In this document: positions 18,607-27,941 of the stretch, piece after piece
Layout: every line of letters starts with the position of its first letter
Position numbering within the stretch: position 1 is the stretch's first letter
From: CAXMMR01 sp963692975
GTDB lineage: Bacteria; Pseudomonadota; Alphaproteobacteria; Acetobacterales; Acetobacteraceae
Direction of reading: 5' to 3'
Assembly (NCBI GenBank): GCA_963692975.2
Contig: CAXMMR010000031.1
Location: 151,307-215,306, forward strand
Length of the DNA: 64,000 bases
Position numbers and translations under genes: made by a program
The notes under the pieces: model-generated
Seen by the model: the letters and a program-made list of their open reading frames with translations, nothing else
Database searches by the model: none
Told to the model about the DNA's origin: nothing

Positions 18607-19328
18607 TGGATCGCCACAATACGACGGTGCTCGACGACCCCGAGGCGCTGGCGCAGTTCGTCGCCGGCTGGCTGACCGAGCGGGCGCTGCACAGCACCGG
18701 GCGCTTCACGCTATGCCTGTCCGGCGGCTCGACGCCGAAGCGGCTGTTCGAGATCCTCGCGACAGACGCCTATCGCGAGCGGTTTCCGTGGGAGCGCACC
18801 CACCTGTTCTGGGGCGACGAGCGCTTCGTGCCGCATGACGACAAGGACAGCAACTACCGCATGACGCGCGAGGCGTTGCTCGACCACGTGCCGATCCCGC
18901 CGGCGCACATCCATCCGATGCCGGTCAGCGGCACGCCCGCTCAGGCAGCGCTGGCTTACGAGCAGGAGCTGCGGGTGTATTACGGCGAGGAGACGCTGGA
19001 ATCGACGCGGCCGCTGTTCGACGTGACGCTGCTGGGGCTGGGCGAGAACGGGCACACGGCCTCGCTGTTTCCCGGCACGCCGGCGCTGCAGGAGAGCTTG
19101 CATTGGGTGGCGCCGGTGACCGAGGGCGTGCCGCAGCCGCGGCTGACGCTGACCTACTCGGCGCTCGCCTGCAGCGCCGTCGTCGCCTTCCTGATCGCGG
19201 GCAAGTCGAAATACGCGGTGCTGCAGCGGGTGCTCAACGGCGACCGCGAGATGCCGGCGGCGCGCATCACCGCGGATGGCGAGCTGCACTGGTTCATCGA
19301 CAAGTTCGCCGCCGAGGGGCGTGGATGA
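18606..19328 (+). CDS. pgl: 6-phosphogluconolactonase
   Basis: 240 residues, DevB/Pgl family. Hydrolyses the lactone made by Zwf. Conserved segments are LCLSGGSTPKRLFEIL (about residue 37), FWGDERFVPHDDKDSNYRM (about 67) and GLGENGHTASLFPG (about 145). It overlaps the HAD gene upstream by 1 bp and rpiA downstream by 4 bp (ATGA), so the segment zwf-HAD-HAD-pgl-rpiA is one tightly coupled unit. Confidence 0.95.
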   Translation: MDRHNTTVLDDPEALAQFVAGWLTERALHSTGRFTLCLSGGSTPKRLFEILATDAYRERFPWERTHLFWGDERFVPHDDKDSNYRMTREALLDHVPIPPAHIHPMPVSGTPAQAALAYEQELRVYYGEETLESTRPLFDVTLLGLGENGHTASLFPGTPALQESLHWVAPVTEGVPQPRLTLTYSALACSAVVAFLIAGKSKYAVLQRVLNGDREMPAARITADGELHWFIDKFAAEGRG

Positions 19329-20020
19329 CGCCAGCAGACCAGGACGGCTTCAAACGCGCCGCTGCCGAAGCGGCGGTGAGGCTGGTGGAGCCGGGGATGG
19401 TGGTCGGGCTCGGCACCGGCTCGACGGCGAATTTCGCGATCGCGGCCCTGACCCGGCGGGTGGCGGAGGGCTTGCGGATCGAGGCGGTGGCGACCTCCGA
19501 GCGCAGCGCCAGCCAGGCGCGGACCGGCGGCATCGAGGTCTTTTCGCTCGAGGAGCGGCGGCGGATCGACCTTACGATCGACGGCGCCGACGAGGTGCAG
19601 CGCCACACGCTGGCGCTGATCAAGGGGCTTGGCGGCGCCCTGCTGCGCGAGAAGATTGTCGCCGCGGCGTCGGCGCGGCTGGTGATCATCGCCGACGAGG
19701 GCAAGCTGGTCGACCGGCTGGGCGAGCACGTGGCGGTGCCGGTCGAGGTGGTGCGGTTCGGCTGGCAGGTGACGGCGGACCGCATCGCCGAGCTCGGCGC
19801 CACGGTCGTCCGGCGCGAGACGGCGCCGGGCGAGGCCTACGTGACGGATGGCGGAAACTTCATCATCGACGCGCGGTTCGGCGCCATCGCCGATCCGGCG
19901 GCGACCGACGAGCGGCTGCACGAAGTGGTCGGCGTGATCGAGACCGGGCTGTTCATCGGCCGCGCCGCGCTGGCGATGGTCGCCGGTCCGGACGGCGTGC
20001 AGCGGCTCGAGACGGGCTAG
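19325..20020 (+). CDS. rpiA: Ribose-5-phosphate isomerase A (left-genome copy)
   Basis: 231 residues. Interconverts ribulose-5-phosphate and ribose-5-phosphate. GLGTGSTANFAI near residue 27, DGADEVQRHTLALIKG near 82 and the GGALLREKIVA segment are the RpiA signature. The ATG sits inside the pgl stop (ATGA overlap). A second, quite different rpiA lies at 53547, in the part of the window that I believe is from another genome. Confidence 0.95.
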   Translation: MTPADQDGFKRAAAEAAVRLVEPGMVVGLGTGSTANFAIAALTRRVAEGLRIEAVATSERSASQARTGGIEVFSLEERRRIDLTIDGADEVQRHTLALIKGLGGALLREKIVAAASARLVIIADEGKLVDRLGEHVAVPVEVVRFGWQVTADRIAELGATVVRRETAPGEAYVTDGGNFIIDARFGAIADPAATDERLHEVVGVIETGLFIGRAALAMVAGPDGVQRLETG

Positions 20021-20021
20021 C

Positions 20022-20579
20022 GTGGCGATCCCCTCGCAGGTGCTGATCGCCATGGGGGTCTCCGGCGTCGGCAAGAGCACGATCGCCGAGGCGCTCAACG
20101 AGCACCTGCACTGGCCGTTCAAGGAAGGCGACGAGCTGCACCCGCCCTCGAACGTGCAGAAGATGCATGCGGGCATGCCGCTCGACGACACCGACCGCGA
20201 GCCGTGGCTGCGCACGGTCGCGGCGTGGATCCGGGCGCGGCGGGATGCGGACGAGCCCGGCATCATCACCTGCTCGGCGCTGAAGCGGGCCTATCGCGAC
20301 AAGCTGATCGACGGCGACGACCAGGTGCGGCTGCTCTACCTCAAGGCCGATCGGGCGGTGCTGCTGGACCGGCTCGAAAACCGCGAGGGGCACTTCATGC
20401 CGCCCAGCCTGCTGAACAGCCAGCTGGCGACGCTGGAGGAACCGACGCCCGACGAGCACCCGTACGTCATCCTCGTGCATGGCGACGTCGAGGCGATCGT
20501 CGGGGAATGCCTCGACGCGCTGGAGGCGGGCGGGGAAGGAAGGCCAGAGGCTCTGCCTCTGGACTCCGTCACGCGCTAG
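20022..20579 (+). CDS. gntK: Gluconokinase, with repeat-derived C-terminus
   Basis: 185 residues. Phosphorylates gluconate to 6-phosphogluconate, feeding the cluster from gluconate as well as glucose. P-loop GVSGVGKST near residue 11; KEGDELHPPSN and ITCSALKRAYRD are typical GntK segments. The GTG start stands one base after the rpiA stop. The normal fold ends near ECLDALEAGG. The last ~13 codons (GRPEALPLDSVTR) are translated from the beginning of a GC-rich compound palindrome, so the original stop seems to have been replaced when the repeat arrived. Confidence 0.93.
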   Translation: MAIPSQVLIAMGVSGVGKSTIAEALNEHLHWPFKEGDELHPPSNVQKMHAGMPLDDTDREPWLRTVAAWIRARRDADEPGIITCSALKRAYRDKLIDGDDQVRLLYLKADRAVLLDRLENREGHFMPPSLLNSQLATLEEPTPDEHPYVILVHGDVEAIVGECLDALEAGGEGRPEALPLDSVTR

Positions 20580-20619
20580 CGTGCAGTCGCACGACGGGGC
20601 CTGAGGCCCCAGACCCCCC
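20540..20619. repeat. GC-rich compound palindrome, copy 3 (partial, overlaps gntK 3' end)
   Basis: AAGGCC, then the CCAGAGGC/GCCTCTGG palindrome, a short interval, and GGGGCC/GGCCCC followed by AGACCCC. The AAAGGC half and far end are missing. Its first 40 bp are coding for the end of gluconokinase. Confidence 0.8.
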
Positions 20620-20664
20620 GATCCGTTAGGGACTCCGCGGGTTTGGCCGAAATACCGCTATCGA

Positions 20665-20703
20665 ACAAAAGTTTTTTGCTTCTTTTTCTCAAAAAAGAAG
20701 CTC
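20665..20703. repeat. A/T-rich palindrome, single arm
   Basis: Only one of the two usual arms is present (CAAAAGTTTTTTGCTTC then GAAGC). It lies just 3' of the minus-strand SCO1 gene and would be oriented to help end transcription there or of gntK. Confidence 0.7.
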
Positions 20704-20707
20704 TTCC

Positions 20708-21316
20708 CTAAGCCGCCAGCCCCTTCAACTGCTTGGCCATATCCTCCGGCGTCATCGTGTCGCTTAGCACGGTGTCGAAGCTGCCGTCCGGCTTCATGAC
20801 GTAGATCACCGAGCTGTGGTCCATTTCGTAATCGCCGGGATCGCCCTTGATCGGGTGTTTCTGGGCGTAGACGTGGTATTCGTGCTCGGCGGCGCCGATC
20901 GCGGCTTGGGTGCCGGACAGGCCGGTGATTTGCGGGTCGAACGCGCGGGCGTAATCGCCCATCAGCTTGGGCGTGTCGCGCTCCGGGTCGACGGTGATGA
21001 AGACCGGAGCGATGCGCGCGCGGGTGGCGGCGGGCAATTTCGCGAGCGCCAGGGCGATGGTGTTGAGCGTCGTCGGGCACACGTCGGGGCAGTGGGTGTA
21101 GCCGAAATAGACCAGCATCCAGCGGCCGTTGAAGTCGTGCGCGGTGACGCTGTGCCCGGTGGGGTCGGTGAGTGCGAAGGGGCCGCCGATGGTGATCTCG
21201 CCGTTGTCGCCGGCTTGCTGCTCGTGCACGAGGCCGGGGCCGTATTGCACGACGGCGAAGCCGACGATCAGGGCGGCGAGCACCGGCAGGGCGATCAGCA
21301 GGATGAGCCGTCTCAT
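20708..21316 (-). CDS. SCO1/SenC copper chaperone
   Basis: 202 residues, thioredoxin-fold protein anchored by an N-terminal membrane segment (LILLIALPVLAALIVGFAVV). The copper motif CPDVC is in FGYTHCPDVCPTTLN (about residue 78), with the distal His in MDHSSVIYV. It helps assemble the CuA centre of cytochrome c oxidase from the periplasmic side. Its start overlaps the stop of the PCuAC gene upstream by 4 bp, a standard pairing since PCuAC passes copper in the same process. Confidence 0.92.
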   Translation of the reverse strand: MRRLILLIALPVLAALIVGFAVVQYGPGLVHEQQAGDNGEITIGGPFALTDPTGHSVTAHDFNGRWMLVYFGYTHCPDVCPTTLNTIALALAKLPAATRARIAPVFITVDPERDTPKLMGDYARAFDPQITGLSGTQAAIGAAEHEYHVYAQKHPIKGDPGDYEMDHSSVIYVMKPDGSFDTVLSDTMTPEDMAKQLKGLAA

Positions 21317-21753
21317 GGCGCGGGTCCGGCGGCGCCGAGCGGCTCGATGGGGACGCTGACGGTGAGGGTGCCGGCCTGGGCGAAGGTCAGCGCGAGCGGG
21401 ACGTGGCCGCCGGCAACGAGCGGCTGCTTCAGGCCCATCAGCATGATGTGGATGCCGCCAGGGGCGAGGCGCACCGGCTGGCCTGGCGGCAAGGCGAGGC
21501 CAGCATCGAGCGGGCGCATGGCGGTCATGCGGCCGGTGACGACGTTCTCGTGCAGCATGGCCATGGCGCAGGCGGGGCTGGCGACGCTGATCAGCCGGTC
21601 GCCGGCGGGGCTGAGCAGGGTGGCGTAGACGACGCCTGTGTCCTGGCCAGGCGCGGTGGCGCGGGCCCAGGGCCGGTCGATGCGGGTGGGCGCGGCCGCG
21701 AGGGCGAGAGCTGGCAGGACCGTCAGCAGCAGCGCGAGAGTTGAGGTGCGCAT
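21313..21753 (-). CDS. Periplasmic copper chaperone PCuAC
   Basis: 146 residues with a signal peptide (RTSTLALLLTVLPALALAAA). The Cu(I)-binding pattern is present: MLHENVV...RMTAM followed by GGIHIMLMGL, that is, His, several Met residues and a later HxM. It delivers copper to oxidase subunit II together with SCO1, encoded just downstream with a 4-bp overlap. The open frame continues upstream into an A/T-rich repeat (LLFFKKEALP), so I prefer the internal ATG that starts the signal peptide, although its ribosome site is weak. Confidence 0.87.
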   Translation of the reverse strand: MRTSTLALLLTVLPALALAAAPTRIDRPWARATAPGQDTGVVYATLLSPAGDRLISVASPACAMAMLHENVVTGRMTAMRPLDAGLALPPGQPVRLAPGGIHIMLMGLKQPLVAGGHVPLALTFAQAGTLTVSVPIEPLGAAGPAP

Positions 21754-21788
21754 CGCACCGATATCGGCATGGGAAGTGAGCAGAGGAA

Positions 21789-21904
21789 GGGCTTCTTTTT
21801 TGAAAAAAAGAAGCAAAAAACTTTCATACGCGCTGTCGCGGGACAGGCCGGCGACTACCTCTTATCGGATAAAAGGTTTTTGGTTCTTTTTTCAAAAAGA
21901 ACCG
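21789..21904. repeat. A/T-rich compound palindrome, copy 4 (two arms)
   Basis: Located between divergent genes (PCuAC on minus, uvrB on plus), so here it is not at a 3' end. Arms GCTTCTTTTTT...GAAGC and GGTTCTTTTTTC...GAACC, each next to a run of A or T. The second arm ends about 25 bp before the uvrB start. Confidence 0.75.
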
Positions 21905-21928
21905 CTTGCTTGCTGTAGGAAGTCCTGC

Positions 21929-24152
<2,224 letters not shown>

Positions 24153-24154
<2 letters not shown>

Positions 24155-24345
24155 GGCCAGAGGCTCTGCCTCTGGACTCCGCTGGGGCCCGCGGCCCCAG
24201 ACCCCATCCGTTTGGAGTTTTCAACGGGCGCTTTCTTGCTGGCGACGCCATTCCCCACGACACCGGCCTCGCCGTATGGCACGAATACCGAATGGATTTT
24301 AAAGGCTCCGCCTTTAATCGGGTCCAGGGGCGACGCCCCTGGCCT
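24153..24345. repeat. GC-rich compound palindrome, copy 4 (full length, opposite orientation)
   Basis: Begins within the uvrB stop codon and runs to 15 bp before the GTGAG that precedes folB. The order of palindromes is reversed relative to copies 1 and 2: CCAGAGGC, GGGGCC, AAAGGC, then CCAGGGGC. Confidence 0.85.
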
Positions 24346-24368
24346 TCCTTTCTACAGGTGAGTTCACG

Positions 24369-24818
24369 ATGAACGAGCGGCCGCTTGCCGATGCACGCCA
24401 GGCTCAGCGCCATGTGTTCCTGCGCGACATGGTGTTGAGCGCCAGCATCGGCGTGCACGAGTTCGAGCACGCGGCGCGGCAGCGTGTGCGCATCAACGTC
24501 GACCTGGCGGTGGATGACGAGGCGCCTGCGGCCGGCAAGCTGACGCGGGGTGCTGCGAGCCGGCCGATGGTCGGCGGTGACCAGCTGAGCCGCGTCGTCG
24601 ACTACGAGCAGATCGCCGATGCTGTTCGCGCCATCGTTGCGCGCGGGCATGTCAGGCTTATTGAGACGCTAGCGGAGCGGATTGCCGAATCGTGCTTCGC
24701 AGATGTGCGGGTGAGGCTTGCACGAGTGCGTGTGGAGAAGCTTGATATCTTCGCCGACATGACATCGGTCGGCGTCGAAATAGAACGTCGGGCATCACTT
24801 GTCCACTTTCGGGATTGA
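24369..24818 (+). CDS. folB: Dihydroneopterin aldolase (FolB family)
   Basis: 149 residues. Folate pathway enzyme converting 7,8-dihydroneopterin to 6-hydroxymethyl-dihydropterin. VFLRDMVLSASIGVHEFE and RQRVRINVDLAVD match the family N-terminus; DYEQIADAVRAIV and LIETLAERIAESC carry the conserved Tyr and Glu/active-site segments. An insertion of ~20 residues (TRGAASRPMVGGDQLS) sits in the middle. It lies between uvrB and uvrC, with an unusually low-GC gap after it. Confidence 0.86.
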   Translation: MNERPLADARQAQRHVFLRDMVLSASIGVHEFEHAARQRVRINVDLAVDDEAPAAGKLTRGAASRPMVGGDQLSRVVDYEQIADAVRAIVARGHVRLIETLAERIAESCFADVRVRLARVRVEKLDIFADMTSVGVEIERRASLVHFRD

Positions 24819-24823
24819 CTCTC

Positions 24824-24945
24824 TATAATTACAGTTGCATGGCGCAGTGTCAGCGCTTGCAACCTGTGTCTGGCGCGACACATCAAGCAAAACAATGGGT
24901 TAGGCGGTATGCCCAGTTTATGGGCAAAGCAAGCTAAGTCTCGGA
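24824..24945 (+). promoter_or_regulatory. Consensus -10 followed by three hairpins upstream of uvrC
   Basis: A perfect TATAAT (24824-24829) is followed by three short inverted repeats: GTTGC/GCAAC enclosing GCGC/GCGC (24834-24863), TGTGTC/GACACA (24865-24882) and GCCCA/TGGGC (24911-24925). The best -35 is TTGTCC with a 19-bp spacer. The segment is poorer in GC than its surroundings. It may be a structured leader of uvrC (start 25084) or a small RNA; there is no poly-T end. I see no convincing gene in 24819-25083. Confidence 0.35.
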
Positions 24946-25083
24946 AATGTCGTGGTTCCGGTCGTTCGCCGCTCGCTCGCCCACAGAGTTGTCCACAGAT
25001 TCGGTGGATGATGACGGGCAGTTTCGAGGCACCCGCGCGACCAATGCCGCGTCCCCGCAACCGAGCCGAAACTGGCTGACGAG

Positions 25084-27048
25084 ATGAGTGAAATCGACGG
25101 CATGGCGGCGGACGAAGCACACGCTCAGGTTGGAGCGGCCTTGGAGCCGGAGGGCGAGCCCGGGGTGTTGGTTGAGGTTCAGGCGACGGCTGCCGGGGTG
25201 CAGGTGATCGAGCGGGCGTTGCGCACGATGCCGCTGGCGCCGGGCGTCTATCGCATGCTGGATGGCCGCGGCGACGCGCTCTACGTCGGCAAGGCGCGCA
25301 GCCTGAAGAAGCGGGTGCAGAGCTACACCCAGCTGCCGCGGCTGTCGGACCGGTTGCGCCGGATGGTGTCCGAGACGGTGTCGATGGAGATCGTCACCAC
25401 CCACACCGAGGCCGAGGCGCTGCTGCTCGAGGCCAACCTGATCAAGCGCCTCAAACCGCGCTTCAACATCGTGCTGCGCGACGACAAGTCGTATCCGTGG
25501 CTGATGCTGACGGAGGATAACGGCTTCCCGCAGATCACCAAGCATCGCGGCAGCCACGCCAGGAAGGGCAGCTATTACGGGCCGTTCGCCTCCGCCTGGG
25601 CGGTGAACCAGACGGTGACGGCGATGGAGCGGGTGTTCCTGCTGCGCTCCTGCGCCGACACGGTGTTCAACAACCGCTCGCGCCCCTGCCTGCTGCATCA
25701 GATCAAGCGCTGCTCGGCGCCCTGCGTGGGGCGGATCAGCGAGACGGATTACGGCACGTTGGTCAACCAGGCGAAGGCGTTCCTGGCCGGGCGCGCCAAC
25801 ACGGTGCAGCGCGAGCTCGCCACCGAGATGGAGGCCGCCTCGGCGGAGATGGAGTTCGAGCGGGCGGCGGCGCTGCGCGACCGGATCAGGGGCTTGACCC
25901 ACGTGCAGGGCGGCGGCGTGATCAACCCGGCGAGCCTGACCGATGCCGACCTGATCGCGGCGTGGCAGATCGCCGGGCAGAGCTGCATCCAGGTGTTCTT
26001 CATCCGCGGCGGCCGCAACAACGGCAACCGCGCCTTCTTCCCCGTGCACACCCGCGGCGAGGAGGCGGGCGAGGTGCTGAGCGCCTTCATCGCCCAGTTC
26101 TACGACGACAAGCCGCCGCCGCCGCTGATCCTGACCAACCACGAGCTCGACGAGGCGGCGCTGCTCGAGGAGGCGCTCGGCTTGAAGGCGCATCGGCGGG
26201 TCGAGGTTTGCCACCCGCAGCGGGGCGAGAAGGCGGCGGTGATGCGCCACGCCGAGACCAACGCGCGCGAGGCGCTGGAGCGGCGGCTGGCGGAGAGCGC
26301 GGGGCAGGCCAAGCTGCTGGACGGGGTGGCCGGCCTGTTCGGGCTGGCCGGACCGCCGGGCCGGATCGAGACCTACGACAACTCGCACATCATGGGCCGC
26401 AACGCCTATGGAGTGATGGTGGTCGCCGGGCCCGAGGGCTTCACCAAGACAGGATATCGCAAATACGCGATTCGCGGGCCGATCGCGCCGGGCGACGACT
26501 TCGCGATGATGCGCGAGGTGATGGAGCGGCGCTTCGGGCGTGCCCTGAAGGAGCAGGCGCAGCGGGACGAGGGGGGCGAGCTCGGCACGCCGCCGGACTG
26601 GCCGGACATGGTGCTGATCGACGGCGGCGCCGGGCAGTTCTCCGCCGCCCGCAAGATCCTCGACGATCTGGGTGTCACCGACGTGAAGCTGGTGGCGATC
26701 GCCAAGGGGCCGGACCGGGACGCCGGGCGGGAGTGGTTCCATACCGGCGACGCGGCACCCTTCCAGCTGCCGCCGCGCGACCCGGTGCTCTATTACCTGC
26801 AGCGGCTGCGCGACGAGGCGCACCGGTTCGCCATCACCACCCATCGGGCGGGGCGGTCGAAGACGCTGACGACCAGCGAGCTCGACGAGGTCGACGGCAT
26901 TGGAGCGGCGCGCAAGCGGGCGCTGCTGAACCATTTCGGCTCGGCGCGCGGGGTGAAGCAGGCGGGGCTGCAGGATTTGGAGGCGGCGCCAGGCATCAGC
27001 CGGGAAACGGCGAAGCGGGTGTATGACCATTTTCATGCGCGGAGCTAG
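25084..27048 (+). CDS. uvrC: Excinuclease ABC subunit C
   Basis: 654 residues. Makes the dual incisions in nucleotide excision repair. GIY-YIG domain: APGVYRML...ALYVGKARSLKKRV (about 52-77). UVR motif near residues 245-270 (AASAEMEFERAAALRDR). RNase H-like endonuclease half with ETYDNSHIMG and VLIDGGAGQFSAA. C-terminal helix-hairpin-helix (VDGIGAARKRALLNHFGS). The N-terminus has ~45 residues before the nuclease domain that are not conserved. Encoded just after uvrB and folB, which is convenient but not a usual operon. Confidence 0.96.
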   Translation: MSEIDGMAADEAHAQVGAALEPEGEPGVLVEVQATAAGVQVIERALRTMPLAPGVYRMLDGRGDALYVGKARSLKKRVQSYTQLPRLSDRLRRMVSETVSMEIVTTHTEAEALLLEANLIKRLKPRFNIVLRDDKSYPWLMLTEDNGFPQITKHRGSHARKGSYYGPFASAWAVNQTVTAMERVFLLRSCADTVFNNRSRPCLLHQIKRCSAPCVGRISETDYGTLVNQAKAFLAGRANTVQRELATEMEAASAEMEFERAAALRDRIRGLTHVQGGGVINPASLTDADLIAAWQIAGQSCIQVFFIRGGRNNGNRAFFPVHTRGEEAGEVLSAFIAQFYDDKPPPPLILTNHELDEAALLEEALGLKAHRRVEVCHPQRGEKAAVMRHAETNAREALERRLAESAGQAKLLDGVAGLFGLAGPPGRIETYDNSHIMGRNAYGVMVVAGPEGFTKTGYRKYAIRGPIAPGDDFAMMREVMERRFGRALKEQAQRDEGGELGTPPDWPDMVLIDGGAGQFSAARKILDDLGVTDVKLVAIAKGPDRDAGREWFHTGDAAPFQLPPRDPVLYYLQRLRDEAHRFAITTHRAGRSKTLTTSELDEVDGIGAARKRALLNHFGSARGVKQAGLQDLEAAPGISRETAKRVYDHFHARS

Positions 27049-27050
27049 TT

Positions 27051-27253
27051 AAGGCCAGGAGCTCTGCTCCTGGACCTCGCTGGGGGCGGCGCCCCAGACC
27101 CGCATTCATGGGAGTCCAGGCGGGCTCTTTCTTGCTTGGCGCAGCCAATCCATCCTGCCTCGCCACCCCACGGTCTCGCCCTATGGCACGACAACGAAAT
27201 GGATTTTAAAGGCTTCGCCTTTAATGGGGTCCAGGGGCAAAGCCCCTGGCCTT
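27051..27253. repeat. GC-rich compound palindrome, copy 5 (full length)
   Basis: Starts at AAGGCC right after the uvrC stop and ends GGCCTT just before the 3' end of the XRE gene. Palindromes in order: CCAGGAGC/GCTCCTGG, GGGGCGG.GCCCC, AAAGGC/GCCTTT, CCAGGGGC/GCCCCTGG. Same orientation as copy 4. Confidence 0.85.
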
Positions 27254-27266
27254 GCTTGGCTCGCTT

Positions 27267-27563
27267 CTACTCGAGGTCGGCGAAGAACGAGCTGAGCGGC
27301 GCCTGGAGGAGGTTTGCGATCTTGAGCAGCCGTTCCGGTGGGATGCGCTCGGCGCCGCTTTCGTAGGCGAGGATTTCGTCGGGCGTTGCGCCGATGGCGG
27401 CGGCCAGCTCGTCCTGGCGCATCTTGCGACGCACGCGCAGGCGCTCCACCATCATGCCGAGATGGGCGTTGAGGTCGTCGCTGGGTCCGACGTCCAACCC
27501 CCAGCTGGTCGTGGCCGGCCTGGTCGTCGATCGAGTTGGCTGGTTGTCGTCATTCTCTGTCAT
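27267..27563 (-). CDS. XRE-family helix-turn-helix regulator
   Basis: 98 residues. An HTH of the phage-Cro/XRE type spans residues ~38-92 (LGMMVERLRVRRKMRQDELAAAIG shown in part: RVRRKMRQDELAAAIG, then DEILAYESGAERIPPERLL). The first ~35 residues are polar and probably flexible. Start chosen at the ATG 27563, preceded by a G-rich stretch; an earlier in-frame start adds 26 residues. It is divergent from a small hypothetical gene 102 bp away and may control it, or itself, from that shared gap. Confidence 0.8.
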   Translation of the reverse strand: MTENDDNQPTRSTTRPATTSWGLDVGPSDDLNAHLGMMVERLRVRRKMRQDELAAAIGATPDEILAYESGAERIPPERLLKIANLLQAPLSSFFADLE

Positions 27564-27665
27564 GAGCGGCCCCCAACTGCGGCGGCGCAGTCTTGCGCTC
27601 GCAAGGCCGGCAACGCCAAGAAAAAACCCCGTGCGGCGCATCTGCGATACGTCTCGACCAGTAGA

Positions 27666-27881
27666 ATGGCTATGAGACCGATTCTTTCCAATTCAGGGGT
27701 GCGATGCCGCGCCCGTGTCGGCGGAGCGGCCGCTTCGGATTGGCGCCCGGTCGACCAGTTGCGCGAGCTGGTTCGGCTGGCCGAGCAGGCGCACGGGGCG
27801 GGGCAGCGCGAGGTGGCGGCCAGCCTGATCAGCCGCGCCTACCTGCTCCACGACGGTAGCCTGGAGCAGGCCACGCACTAA
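27666..27881 (+). CDS. Small hypothetical protein
   Basis: 71 residues. No family recognised. The C-terminal half is predicted helical and charged (VDQLRELVRLAEQAHGAG, then ISRAYLLHDGSLEQ). Start ATG 27666, with a second in-frame ATG at 27672; the ribosome site is weak. It is divergent from the XRE gene and 60 bp before the hydrolase fusion. Coding status rests on its codon pattern and position only. Confidence 0.45.
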   Translation: MAMRPILSNSGVRCRARVGGAAASDWRPVDQLRELVRLAEQAHGAGQREVAASLISRAYLLHDGSLEQATH

Positions 27882-27941
27882 GCCGGGGCGAGCTTGTCGC
27901 CCGGCCTTTGCATCTTGCGGGGCGGCCCCAGATCGTCCTGT

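Noticed and set aside
24839..24937. 32-codon frame starting near the predicted transcription start before uvrC
   Set aside because: No ribosome site, no recognisable composition, and it overlaps three hairpins; kept only as part of a structured-RNA candidate.
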